A DNA stretch of 64,000 nt from Hyposmocoma kahamanoa (GCF_003589595.1 NW_020653713.1:4517056-4581055), one strand, 5' to 3'. Shown: positions 31,401-42,425, numbered from the stretch's first letter. The notes: generated from the letters alone by a model not told the origin. A program made the numbers and translations.

Positions 31401-33073
31401 TCCTAAATAAAATGTTATTTTGTACTATGTTTTTTCGCAAGGGGCGTGAAGTGAAGTATAGCCACTTGTCAATCATAATTATAATGTATCAGCATATGCC
31501 TATGTATGTATTTGATGCGAGGAACAGTATTGAAAATTACATCGAAACGACAAATCGCACCCCTCATTGAAGAATGACATAAATGGAGTTATGTCAAACT
31601 TGTTTATTACAGAAAAATATAACCCACATCCTCTCCAATTCTTGTAACTCTATCTACAATATCAGCCGATAGATTTACAAGAATTGGAGAAAATGTGGTT
31701 TATATTTTTCTGTATCTAATGGAGCAATAAACGTTTCTGACGTAATCCCTCTTATGCCATTCTTCCATGAGGGGTGCGAAATCGTGATCCTATTGTCTCT
31801 CGGTTCCATCTTTATATTCAGTGTAATCTTGGGATATTTTGATAGGAAAGATTCTGTTGGCGCTGGCACTCACAAGTGATAGGAGGCGTCGCGCGGGAGC
31901 GGCGGGCTTCCACCGTCGCGCACGAACCGCAGCACCTTGGGCGGACGCCACGCGCCGTAAGGCCTCGCGCCCAGAGTGGCCAGTTCCAGCATTAGCACGC
32001 CCAGCGCCCACACGTCTGACGCGGCGGAGAACACGCCACTGGTTAGGCTCTCGGGAGCCATCCACGGCACGGGGAATACGCCGCGCCGCCGACAGATGTA
32101 TGCGTATGACTCCTCCGCGTGGGTCAAGTCACATGATTTGTCTTCTTTTGTATCGTGCTCAGAGCTCGTGGCGCGTGCGAGACCTGTGGGTGACGTGTAT
32201 ATTTAGCTTCTGAACGTATAGATGAAGAATTATTTGCACTGATGAATGTTATCTCTTGGAATATCTTATCCTTTCTATTACAATACTGTAATAAAACCAT
32301 TAACACTTCTTTTACTCAAGGCGTTCGTGAACTTAATGATCGTGGTCCACCGTACGCGTCATGTGTGCGCTGATGCTTTTTCTGAATTCTAATTTTGATT
32401 TATTTTTTTACCCATCTGGTCATTTTTTAAAACTTGTAAGTACTTCCGCATAAAAACTATCGAGTTTTGAATTAAGTGCCAACGCGTAAAAGTGTTTAAA
32501 GTAGTTGTTTACGCTATACAGATGGCACGTGCGTACCGAGACGGCTCACTCTTTTGTATTTATAAATGAAGTGATAAGACGAATCGGTGCAAATAATATT
32601 TCGCCAACTACACCTATTTACGCAAAGGTATGTCCTTTACCGAAATCTGCTAGCTTGAGCGTCCGTTTCGCATCGATGAGACAATTGGCGGCGCGCACGT
32701 CGCGGTGCACGTAGCGGCGTTTCGCCAGGTAGGCCAACGCTTCGGCAGCTTCTTTCGCCAGCCGTGTCAGTGCCGTCGCCGATACGTGAGTGGCTTCGGG
32801 CTCGGCGGTCGCCGTCACCTCGCGATCACCTACGAGATCGGTGCGCGAGTCGAGGTCGTTTACCGTCGCCGCCAACTCGGCCAGATGCTTTCGTTCTTGC
32901 AGGTATCGCAGCAGATCGCCGAAGAAGGCGTACTCCATGAGCAGCAGCGGGGGCCCGTCCGCCGCGCACACTCCCAGTAATCGCACCACGTGCGGATGCT
33001 GGAGAGCTGCGAGCGCGCAGCCCTCGCGCAGAAACTCCGCTTCCTCGGCCGGTGCGGGGTCTGCGCGCAGCGC
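28410..33073 (-). CDS. Second Venus-kinase-receptor-type tyrosine kinase, partial
   Basis: Three exons: 33073-32641, 32183-31874 and 28638-28410, with GT-AG sites and phases 0, 1, 2 that join in frame to a TGA stop. The first begins just after where the catalytic lysine should be and carries the alpha-C/HPHVVRLLGV region and HRDVRAANC. The second starts at DFGLAR, has a long charged activation-loop insert, then PVPWMAPES and DVWALG. The third has MCWERQP and an acidic tail. The glycine loop and VAVK exon are not visible; they may be in the gap at 33377-33386, unless lost. The exon 2/3 intron is at the same site and phase as the exon 8/9 intron of the complete VKR at 43263-49527, so the two are paralogues. 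HRD and DFG residues are kept, but Arg of PVRWMAPE is Pro, and the paired DYY tyrosines are replaced by SYAY. These exons look much more GC-rich than those of the neighbour. No stop or frameshift is seen, so decay is not evident. Whether an ectodomain exists is unknown. Confidence 0.85.
29130..29255. mobile_element. Short inverted-repeat element (AAGCACGTCAAGCTTGACAC)
   Basis: Ends carry AAGCACGTCAAGCTTGACAC-like blocks in opposite orientation, with CCAACTCTATGCTGCTTACG between. A sister copy is at 41582-41700; a diverged one lies near 56365-56465. In the last intron of the second kinase gene. Confidence 0.65.
29995..30480 (+). pseudogene. THAP-domain gene or P-like transposase remnant
   Basis: An ATG at 29995 opens a frame reading MTSNSKRVYCHVYGCWNKTA, which ends at TAG 30067-30069. 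CDEHF is encoded near 30438. C-x4-C near the N-terminus and C-x2-H followed by F later are the zinc-ligand pattern of THAP domains. The segment between is broken. It is antisense inside the last intron of the second kinase gene. Identification rests on a few residues. Confidence 0.4.
30735..31070 (+). mobile_element. Penelope-like retroelement remnant, GIY-YIG end
   Basis: The frame at about 30786-31070 reads YMGQTKRSICTSVKEHV, then REAIEIKKN and PPVWDPVF, the C-terminal GIY-YIG endonuclease pattern of Penelope-like elements. The preceding residues (DCECGLS) lie one frame away, so there is a frameshift. The reverse transcriptase part is missing. Confidence 0.75.
31315..31410 (+). mobile_element. 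Penelope-like terminal repeat
   Basis: Contains ACCATGGGACCTGTAAAGG, then CCGAAACGTTGG and TAGTTTCATTTCCTA, shared with 22655-22752 and 46436-46567. It follows the GIY-YIG remnant in the right orientation to be its 3' end. Confidence 0.6.
31554..31780. mobile_element. Palindromic MITE with arms of about 100 bp
   Basis: CGCACCCCTCATTGAAGAAT at the left is mirrored by ATTCTTCCATGAGGGGTGCG at the right; the arms meet near 31655-31680 around CCAATTCTTGTAA / TTACAAGAATTGG. A second copy is at 59176-59376. It lies about 95 bp beyond the donor of the middle kinase exon, inside the following intron. Confidence 0.85.
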
Positions 33074-33186
33074 CTGCACACGGAGACCGCCTCAGTTTGA
33101 CGAACGAGCCAGAGGATATATAGACGTCGGCACACTTTTATTGAGTCTTAACAATGAAGGGAACGAAAAAAGCAGCGGACCAGTTT

Positions 33187-33376
33187 AGTAGCAGTAAACC
33201 TTCCTGCGAAAGAGTCGGTCCAGGGCAGTACTGCCACCTTATCCACTCCTGTCACAAGTGTCAACGTGAGTTTACGCCAAACGTTATTGCGTTTCGGTTT
33301 TGAGGCGTAAGGAAGGGTGCTGCCGAGGGGCTCTGCAACAGTACCGTCTCTAGACGCTTAGAATAATAACGTAGAA
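33187..33376 (+). repeat. Short interspersed repeat, family C, cut by the assembly gap
   Basis: Diverged copy of the repeat at 127-440 running up to the N block. Repeats are a common cause of contig breaks. Confidence 0.55.
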
Positions 33377-33386
33377 NNNNNNNNNN
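33377..33386. other. Assembly gap, ten Ns
   Basis: A run of exactly ten N usually marks a join of unknown length. It falls where the missing N-lobe exon of the second kinase gene would be expected. Confidence 0.95.
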
Positions 33387-33528
33387 TAAATAAATTTGTG
33401 TCGGCTTTTGCCCAATAAATTTAAAATAATTGATTCCGATATAAAATAAAGCTAGAAGGAAATTCTACGTCTCCATTTACAGTAATTTTAAACGACGAAC
33501 CTTGGTAAAAAGAAGCAATTTTACTTAC

Positions 33529-33703
33529 CTGGTCGAAAATGGTTATGAAGTTTCTGGCAATATGGACCAACTGGTTCATTGTAATGTGATGTAGATAGAC
33601 TATAATTGGCACTTATATTATCCGCTGTAGTGCCGCTACGTATCACCAATATGTATAGTATATAGAACGTGCATTGAATATTAACCATAGTCATTTTACT
33701 CAT
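33529..33703 (-). CDS. Possible first coding exon with signal peptide, unrecognised
   Basis: Starting at ATG 33703, the frame reads MSKMTMVNIQCTFYILYIL, then a short polar stretch and an alanine, which looks like a secretion signal. The mature part has N-x-S/T sites and one cysteine, and ends at G|GTAAGT (donor at 33528, phase 1). An acceptor-like TTTTATTGTAG precedes the ATG directly. A second reading frame across 33421-33612 stays open and ends NQLF. It points toward the second kinase gene on the same strand, across the gap, so it might be that gene's 5' exon. No family match is recognised, and chance cannot be excluded. Confidence 0.35.
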
Positions 33704-34656
33704 CTACAATAAAATTAGTTAGACAATTATTTAAATGAATCTTCATTAACTTTACAGGTATAGATATAACACCGACATTGCACTTTTTTAAGAGGTACGA
33801 GCACACGCATGCGCTTGTTCATCTTTTTGACTAATTCCGTAACATTTTTTTTTTGCTTTTGTGAAATCTGCGTTTATTTTTCAGTCACTAAAGATGAATC
33901 ATCATGGCAAGTTACAGCGTCGAGTATTACTTGCAAATGATAAAAAAAATATCTAATTAGGTGTTTTATTGTGGCAATGATGCGCGCGTTGCGTCAATTT
34001 TACGGTTTACGTGGTCGTCCTTTCCAGTAACTATTCAAAGTTTGATGGCCAAATCTGCGAGTCTACCAGTTTAGTGAATCATCAGCCAATAACCGTACGT
34101 CAAAAAAACGCAAGATCTGCCGAAAACATCGCCGCTGTTTGTTCGTGAGAGTGTTCAGGAGAACCCGAAGCAGTCTGTAGTGAAAGTCAAAATAAAAACC
34201 AAAGTCTTTGACATAATTTATTCCATAGGTAAAATAAATGTACACTTGATAATGTCACTTTTAAGCTACTGCTCGTTCACTACGCTGACTTCCCTGAGAA
34301 GAACGAGCACAAAAAGCTCTAGGGATTGCTCTTTTCAAATAAACTTAAATGCTAAGGATATTAATGCACTTTGAATAAAATTTGTGTGGAATCTAGAGCC
34401 ATGTCGTCTTTCCATACATCTTTCTATAACACGTAGTTTTCAATTTTGTAATATGACTTTTCAATTGAAATATTGTTAAAGTAGTTTTTAAACTTAGGAA
34501 ACGTTAATCTATTATGCTCCGGAACTACAAAATACTATAAAAACGTATACAGTTCCCCATAAAAGAGTCGTTTACCTTGGTTAGACGAAATAGTGGTACC
34601 ATAATTTGGATTTAGCTCTAAGGTAAATATTATTCTTATTGAAATTATGTATATTT

Positions 34657-34770
34657 TTACGGGCATAAAATATTTGAGTAAATGTACTGTGATGCCACAG
34701 TCACGATACCAGTCTCCTTAAACTTTTCTCTGAGAGAAACCCGTTTTAGCAATACAAATATGGCTTGTTT
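34657..34770 (-). mobile_element. LINE C-terminal fragment (RVSLREKFKE type)
   Basis: Reads LKRVSLREKFKETGIVTVA then SQYIY, matching 3665-3860. It is truncated; the open frame upstream, to about 34870, may belong to the same element. Confidence 0.6.
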
Positions 34771-34891
34771 GCCTGCTATTACGTGCGCATCATTGCCACA
34801 ATCGAACACCCATTTTGATAGTGAATTTGTATCATTTGCACAAGTTGCTCGACACTGTAACTTGTCATGATGATATTTTGTCTTTAGTGAC

Positions 34892-35119
34892 CATTGACTT
34901 ACAAATAAATGGACGACGGGTGTAATACAAAAACCACGAAAAAAATGTCCCAAGTCAACCTATTCGAATTTTAAATTGTTATGTCATCGCAGTATCGCGC
35001 TGTCCGTAGAACAAATGAAGACTAAAGCGGAGTGTCGCGCTCTGTATACGATTTTAGCGCCTTACAAGTGCGGACACTTTTTAGCGCGGACCCGACGTCC
35101 ATATAATTGTAAGTCAATG
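34892..35119. mobile_element. hAT-like MITE, copy 3, with perfect 8-bp target duplication
   Basis: Opposite orientation to the copies at 19142 and 25162. Same ends, flanked by TTAGTGAC at 34884-34891 and 35120-35127. Confidence 0.92.
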
Positions 35120-35129
35120 TTAGTGACTG

Positions 35130-36440
35130 AAAAATAAGCAACAGATTTGACAAAAGCAGCCCCAACACTCAACAACATGACCGCTATGAACTGTCAAAAT
35201 CTACTCACCCTTGATGGAATTGGATGACCATCATGTAATAAAAGCACTTTTGACGTATAATTACATGGGGCTTTATTACCAAGGGTGCGAGTGAGATGGC
35301 TCCCTAAAGCATGGTGGGGTGATTTTGAGGTTAGTTTTCTCTACCTAATTTCGGTGACAATTTTTATTACTTGAATATTCTAGAATATTATCATGAAGTT
35401 TAATTAATATAAGAATGAAATATTATTCAATATTTCACGATAATATGCTCGAAAACTTAAATAATAAAATTGCCACCGAATTTAAGTTAGAGAAAACAAC
35501 CTTAAAATTATCCAGAAATGTGTTTCTGAATAATAATTTGAACGGATATTGTAATCTTATAGTAGTGAAACTTCGCTCTTTCACGTAATAGAAACAATTG
35601 AATAAAAAATATTAAGTGTGCTTTTATAGCCTTGGCTTACCTTTTTTGGGTGTACACTGTTCGCCACTGTTACCTATTCATGGCTTGTTTCTTAAAAACG
35701 GCAGAATACAATTTATTCAACACTTAAATGAAATAAATTGTCTATAACAGTTAATTTTTAAAGCAATATTTATTCCAGTTTGTCCGGTAATGATCACTGC
35801 CTTCCGTTTTTACGCTAATAATAAATTTGTATTTGGGTTTTCCTGTAATATATAAATGATCCCGTTGCTAGTTGCTTGGCTTACAGTTGCGCAGTATATA
35901 AATTTAATATTCTATTATATAATACACAATGAATTCGTTGTTATTGGTTGTGTAATAAGGAGAATATATCGTCGATGTTTTCAGAAGGATCGTGATATCA
36001 GCCCCACGACTATTTTAAAATATTGACGTCCTGTTTTAAATCCAATTTTAAAACTTAATTGAAATCAAAATCCAATTTTAAAACAGGCCGTCAATATTTG
36101 AAAACAGTCGTTAAAACCTAAAACATGTTTCTCTGATTTTTTTTCCAAATTCTACAAAACACTGACGAAATGAAGATGTTTGACATTTAAACAAAATTTA
36201 GTAAAAGATAATAATAATGTGCCAGCAACTACACCAATCGCACGGTCTCAAACGAGATAATTCCCTGTATTATGAGTACCAGGTCAACGAAAAGAAAAGA
36301 ACTTTTGGTTAGTCTTCCACCCGAATCGAACCCGGGATCTCCTCATCCTCGCTGGGAAACGGATGCGTCAAACGATATGGTCATAGATATGATTTTATTT
36401 AATATACAAAGCAGTTATGAAAGTAGAACTAAAAACTAAA
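35130..36440. other. Intergenic stretch without a gene
   Basis: AT-rich. Holds a short inverted pair near 36020-36110 (AATCCAATTTTAAAAC blocks) and a tRNA-like SINE scrap at about 36300-36360 (reverse B box GAATCGAACCCGGGA). No frames with recognisable motifs. Confidence 0.4.
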
Positions 36441-36899
36441 TATATTAAATTGAACTATGACTCAGAATATTGACCTATGTAATAATAACAATAATACATT
36501 TAATGAGAACAAAGATAAAAATATTTTTATTTCCACTAGTTCAATGTATGGAACTTTTGGGTTACAAAAATCTACTGGTAACAAACGGTATTGCGAGCGC
36601 TATGGACATACAAATAGACAGACAAATTACACCCAAACTCACGAGAGAAATACGGCCACGGTGTCAGTTTGTAATGTAATCTATAGTCCTGATAAGAGCA
36701 CATTAACTATTAAAAACTCACACACGCACGCACACACAATACATCTCAACTAAATCGATAATATAGGTCTGTTTGCATAGCAGTTAAGTTAGGTATATAA
36801 TAATCAAATTTCGTATACCTAAGTACCTAAATTAGAATGAATATTTACGGTGCTATCGTAGAGCAAAACTGTGTTTAATGCATGCACACCTAAATAATG

Positions 36900-37110
36900 C
36901 CTATTCACTCTCGCCTTGAATAGGTCCAAGTTGTAGCTTTCGGGGAACAAGTCAGGGAATTCCACTCTCTAGCCGCTCGCCATATAAATGTGGAAGCGTA
37001 ACGCTTCGTGTGAATCCTGGGAATATCCACAACATAGGGGTGGAATCCCAACCCACGTCTAGTCCTCCGATGTTGGAAAGAGGAAGGCGGAATCAAATTA
37101 TGCAACTCCG
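36900..37110 (-). mobile_element. LINE C-terminal fragment (FHPYVVDIPR type)
   Basis: One frame reads GFHPYVVDIPRIHTKRYAST, then WNSLTCS. The continuation shifts frame (PRKLQLGPIQGE). This is the C-terminal tail of a Jockey-like lepidopteran LINE, frameshifted and truncated. Confidence 0.6.
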
Positions 37111-37994
37111 TCGCACACTCACGTGATACGTCTTGTAGAATACCGATAAGTAGGCAACTTTACGACGGTGTTCAAGCCTCTGCAGCTTCGCCTCTACTAA
37201 TTCCGAGTCACCTATAAGCGTAAATATGGACAAGTGTCCTGAGTATTTATCCCAACGATATTTATCCATGACCCGCGAGTGGAGACAATGCCACCCTTTA
37301 GCTTATTTCGATCTCTGGTAATTTATTACTCTAGTTAGGTATAATAATACAATAATTATAGGCCACAATTATTTATATACTGTCTCATTCTAAATAAATG
37401 TTTCCTTTTGGTATAAGGTATTTAATTAGTATTCTCATAAAAAATATAATGAACACTTTACCTTAAGTAGTTTTACCTACACATTATTAATGCTTATAAT
37501 TAAGTGCGTAAATAATTATTAATATGAGATTGCGTTTTGTTTTGTAAACAATGTGTATGTCGACATAGAATAGTGTGTTATAAATATTACTCTTAGAGCA
37601 TTGCTCTAAGGTTATTACGTATGGAACTATCGATACGTACCTTACATACCTCCATTTGAAATCTCGGAATAAGTCTCTCTCTCATCTGAGCGTTGTCCCG
37701 GTTGCGTCCTCAGCAGTACCATAATAAGTACAGGAATAAGTCGTACCCTTTATTGGCATAATAAAACCACATATCATCATATCATATGTGGTTTCAAAAG
37801 CTTTTACCACATGAAAGTCATAACAATAATACAAAGTACGTGAAACAAATTATGTATATGTGAAATTGTATCTCCTATTTAAGCATAAAAAGTTATCAAC
37901 TCCCGTTTCAATGGATTTAAATAACACTAGGCAAGAGTCGCTCGCGGCGCAAGAGAAATAAACGGGCTATTGCTGCGAATTTCTGATCACTTGA

Positions 37995-38140
37995 TAATTT
38001 GACCACCTCCGTAGTCAAGTGGCTTACACACCGGTTTTCATGGTGTCATCACCCCGGGTTCGATTCCCGGCCGAGTCAATGAAGAAAACTAACTTTCTAT
38101 ATTATCTCGGATCTGGGTGTTTGTGGTTTTTGATTTCCAT
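37995..38140 (+). repeat. tRNA-derived SINE, family D
   Basis: A-box-like TAGTCAAGTGG and B box GGTTCGATTCC are spaced as in a tRNA promoter, followed by an AT-rich tail. A relative lies at 58650-58720. The anticodon arm does not form a good cloverleaf, so it is not called a tRNA gene. Confidence 0.6.
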
Positions 38141-38689
38141 AACACAAGTGATTTAGTTACCCACACACTTTGCGATCGGTACAACGTTATGTTGTCTGAC
38201 ATTTATTTCTTAGTTTTTATTGTTTTTGTTGTTGTTACTGGGGAAAATGTGCTAGAGTGCACCAACGTAGGTATCGATTGCACCCGGGCGTTTTTTAGTA
38301 TTTCAATTTCATGAAAAATCCTGCGTTTACTTAAACAGCCCTAGTGTTGTTTGATGGTCTCTTCATTATAAGTCGTGTACCTTTAAAAAATTTTGTAAAG
38401 ACGAAAACAGGAAAATGTGAAGGGGCGATGTTATCATGATGAAATATAACATATTTTTCTCTACGCGCTACGTGGGCTAGCGTCGGCGCTGGAAACGACG
38501 TCGGATTTAATAAGCCTTAGTTCAATTTAATTTGTTTTTCGGAACCTTTATTACCTCCCCCTTTGTTTTTGCTATGTAGCCTTTTTCCTGTCTAGTGGTT
38601 TTTGCTGCCCTTAAAATAATACGAAGTTCTGTGCTGACTCAACAAATCTTTTTGTTAGCTTGCAGTTTATTCCATTGTACGTTGTTGTT

Positions 38690-38905
38690 AACTGCCTCTG
38701 TGGCCGAACGGTTACCATGCCGGACTGCCACGCAGAGGTCCCAGGTTCGATTCCCGGGCCGGAAGAAATATTTGTATGACCTACATTTGTTTCTCTCGTG
38801 AGTTTGGGTGTAATTTGTGGTTGTCTATATGTGTGTCCATGGCACCCGCGACACAGGGTTTCCCTAGTGCGGGGCTATGTTGAGTGTGTGTGTTATTATT
38901 ATTGT
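38690..38905 (+). repeat. tRNA-derived SINE, family A, best copy
   Basis: Begins CCTCTGTGGCCGAACGGTTA (A box TGGCCGAACGG), has B box GGTTCGATTCC, then a unique body with GAGTTTGGGTGTAATTTGTG and an ATT-rich 3' end. Copies at 14345-14575, 17225-17410 and 51825-52045. Confidence 0.8.
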
Positions 38906-40107
38906 ACAGACGCAACAGCATACAGTTAAATTTAAATCATACGTGTCAAGCTTGACGTGTTGTGGACCTTGCAAATTGGTGGATGAAGGAAATTAACGAA
39001 AGAAACCAGAAATAAAAAAAAACCTTGTCAATAGTTTAATTAACAATATACATTATTTATAAACGCATCTACATATTTAATTTACTTATTACCAAAATTG
39101 ACTAGAATAAGGTTGGAATGATTTATACAAGTCATGTTAGGCAGACTTTACAATTTAAAAAAAAAATGTCGTTACGAAAAAGGTCGTTATGAATTTAAAA
39201 TGAAGACCTGGTCCCGGAACTTCCTAAGCATTGACTTAATTTTTTTTAAACAATTTTCGTGTTGCCAATAGAAGGAATTAGTTTTTTGAGCTTGCAACAC
39301 TCGCTTGTCAGCCTTTATTACAGTTTTTTATTTTTATATTTCAGTTTAACTTACATTTGTAAACATACTTGCTTATTTAAAAACCAATTTAAAGAAAACT
39401 TTTTAATTCAAATGTCTTTTGTTTATACCTAAATGGTATAGAAAATTAAGGCACTACAAGATGTTACAAGAACATGTAAACAACTATTCCTATATTTTGC
39501 TGCTTGGTTAGGTCTCACATAAGGTTCTTTATTCTATTCACTTATTAAAAAAAATGTTTTCAAAGAGTAAAATAATTGCGATAGGACAAATCTTTCACAC
39601 AAAGGTTTATAGAAAACCTCACTAAAATTAGTTAAAAGTTAAATGCTCCTCCAAGGGGTTTTTCTAAACTGCTTGTTTCATAAACAAGTAGATTGAGTCT
39701 TAAAATCTATATTCCATAGAAACTTTTGTAAGGAACAGTTAAAAAATAAATACCAAGGTATTGGGTTGGCTAAAAAAATCCGTGCGGTATCATAGTATAA
39801 ATGAAAAACATTTAAAAAGACAAATATCACACTTTAAACAACCATGTATTGCCTATGTTGCTCTACAATCTCTTGCTACCTTTCGGGTAATTTTAGAATA
39901 TAAATTTCATGAAAACTATCTTTACTTAAATAGTCTTAGTAAAATACAGCCATAGACGACATAACACTTTAAAAGAAAAAATATATTATTTTTAACTTAC
40001 CTAGGTAATAATCGCACGGACTTTTGGCTAACCCATTAGTTAATTTTATTTGTAAATTAAAGTTTATGTTGATAAGTTTATTTTATTAATGGAGATTGGA
40101 CAGTATA

Positions 40108-40402
40108 AGAGCGATGGCACACGGGCGTTACCAGTGCGTTGCGTCGTCGCAACGCTATGATTTCAAATCATCGAGTGCCACACGGGCAATGCGGTGTCGT
40201 AATGTAACGCCGCTTACTTACGCACCGTAGCACCCCTACCCGCTTCTTGTCCCGGCCCCTTGCTTCCAACTCGCACGCATTCCGTCGCCGCGCGCCGTTT
40301 CAGCACACCATGTGAAATGTGGTTTTAATTTATATGTAATACAACTGAGCATTCTCAGGCTTCGCAACGTAGCTGATGCAACGCATTGTGTGGCATCGCT
40401 CT
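40108..40402. mobile_element. MITE with AGAGCGATGGCACAC ends
   Basis: Left end AGAGCGATGGCACAC, right end GTGTGGCATCGCTCT, imperfect inverted repeats. The interior is GC-rich and has CGTTGCGTCGTCGCAACG palindromes. Target duplication not resolved. Confidence 0.65.
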
Positions 40403-40754
40403 AAGACTGCTCAACTTAGAAATATATAATTCACATTTAAGTTGATGTGATAGATGAGCTCTTTCGATACTAGATCATGAATTACACTGTACTGGACTTT
40501 ATAAAGGATGCACGTTACAAATATGCAGACTTTGTTAAATGCAGTTCTTGAATATGAGGTTAAGTACAATATTATTTTAAAAAAATCATCAGATTGATCC
40601 GTTTAACTCGTTGAGGTTGTTTCCACTTATGCTATTATTAAATTTTAATATAAGAATTTTAATATAATAATTTTAATAATAGACTTTACAGATACGAGTT
40701 TTACAGTTTCTTACAATTTCTTCTCAGGGGAAACTTCACGTACTTCTAGCGTTC

Positions 40755-41190
40755 TTTCCTAAAGCGCTGCGCAGATGAAGCAACTTTGATCATCGAGTTT
40801 CAGCAACTGGCAACCCGCAACTAGCTGTTTATGACGCGCAGACGTAGCAACTTCACTTGAGAGTTTCGGCAATTGCCTACAGTTTTCGATTGCCGAAATC
40901 CGTGATTAAATAAATTCTTAATTGCCGCAACTAGAAACTTGCAAATTTGTACCGGTTGTCTCCAGTTGCCAGTTTCCGCAACCGGCAACCGCAACTCGTG
41001 AAGCAACTTCACTCCCTCCCCGTCTCCCGCAGCATCAGCCTTGAAAGTGGATTTCGAAAGTTTATTTAAAATTGCGGCAACCGGCAACTGAGCCTTTTAG
41101 TTGCTACAACCGGTAACCGGCAAAACTTGTAAAAAGTTGCCTGTTACGTCGCCTGTTACGTCAACTAAAATTGCTCCATCTGCGGAGCGC
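40755..41190. mobile_element. Large inverted-repeat element with GCAACCGGCAAC motifs
   Basis: Ends GCGCTGCGCAGATGAAGCAA and TTGCTCCATCTGCGGAGCGC are inverted. The interior is packed with GCAACTGGCAAC / GTTGCCAGTTTC type blocks in both orientations. No coding capacity is seen. Confidence 0.65.
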
Positions 41191-41581
41191 CTAAGAGCTA
41201 AGTAGGAAATAGATTTTGTACGGACAAATGTAAAGCGGCCACAAGAAGAGCTAAAGCTAGAAATATTTTAAATCGCAAGCGACTACAAGCTGGACAGTAA
41301 AAGGACAGGATTGAAAATACGAAATATTTGTTACTTTACAGTTTAAATAAAGGTTCAAGAGCTTAGAAATGGTGCCAAGTTACATAAACTTTTTACATTA
41401 TAATAGTCGTATTGTTATTAGAAAAAAATAGTTTTTTAAAATTTTACAACATGACGAGGTTTTCAATGTCCCCAGCGTTTGATTTTTGTGAAATTACATT
41501 GTCAGGACGTTTTGTTATCACAGTTTTAGGTCGCTGTGTATGTTGCTATATTAAAAACACTTTAAAACTAATAGTGAAGGT

Positions 41582-41700
41582 ACAGGGTCAAGAGCACGTT
41601 AAGCGTGACACTTAAGATTTAAATCCAACTCTATGCCGCTTACGATAACAACGGTCCAAATTACAAAGTGTCAAGCTTGACGTGCTCTTAACTGTACATA
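41582..41700. mobile_element. Short inverted-repeat element, sister of 29130-29255
   Basis: Ends CAAGAGCACGTTAAGCGTGA and TCAAGCTTGACGTGCTCTTA, with CCAACTCTATGCCGCTTACG inside. Confidence 0.7.
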
Positions 41701-41969
41701 GTCTTATAAATATAATTATTATACACTATAATTTGCAGTCACAGACCCAATAAAAACAAAACCAATGTGGAATACTGAAATGGGATTCCGATTATTCAAT
41801 AAAATCTTCAAATTCTTTACAACCTTTGTAGGTGCCTTTGAGGGCACGAAGATGATTTTAACTATTTACTTAACCAATTAACCACACCAATTTATCACAC
41901 TTTCCTGTCAATGAACTAAAAAAAACTTTATACTCGAAAAACCCAGCCAGGAACTAATATAAATACTTA

Positions 41970-42425
41970 TTTTTTAACCGACTTCAAAAAAGGAGGAGGT
42001 TCTCAATTCGTCTGTATGTTCTTTTTTTTTTGTATGTATGTTACGCAATAACTCCGGTATTTGTGAACCGATTTTCATGATTATTTTTTTGTTGGAAAGG
42101 GGGTACTTCCATAGTGGTCCCATTTTATTTTGAAGAAAATCATCCACCTCAAAGGGTGGCTGTTCACGCATGAAGATTAATTTTTATAAATAGCGCCTAA
42201 CTTTAATTTAGGAGTAATTACTTTAATGGTTGATTTTGCTATTTCTCCAATTCTAGGCGTTTTTCTCTCAATATACTTTGAGTAGTGAGAACCGATTTTT
42301 ATTTTCTCCAGTGTGAAGTCCTGTATAGTGGCGAACTAGGGGATATTTCAATAAAACTTAGCAAATAGACGTAATTCCATTTACTTTTGAGGTCGGTTTT
42401 TTTAGTACTCTGTACTGAGATTATT
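41970..42425 (+). repeat. Dispersed 'AGGAGGAGGTTCTCAAT' repeat, long copy
   Basis: Runs from TTTTTAACCGACTTC through GGAGGAGGTTCTCAATTCG to AGTACTCTGTACTGAGA. The reverse copy at 18425-18630 and fragments at 12845 and 51718 share these end blocks. Non-coding. Confidence 0.7.

Noticed and set aside
31839..33188. Several plus-strand frames of 76-132 codons over the second kinase
   Set aside because: They are antisense shadows of GC-rich kinase exons; the minus strand carries the kinase motifs and splice sites.
37765..37800. Palindrome ACCACATATCATCATATCATATGTGGT type
   Set aside because: Short, AT-rich, single copy; expected by chance in this composition.
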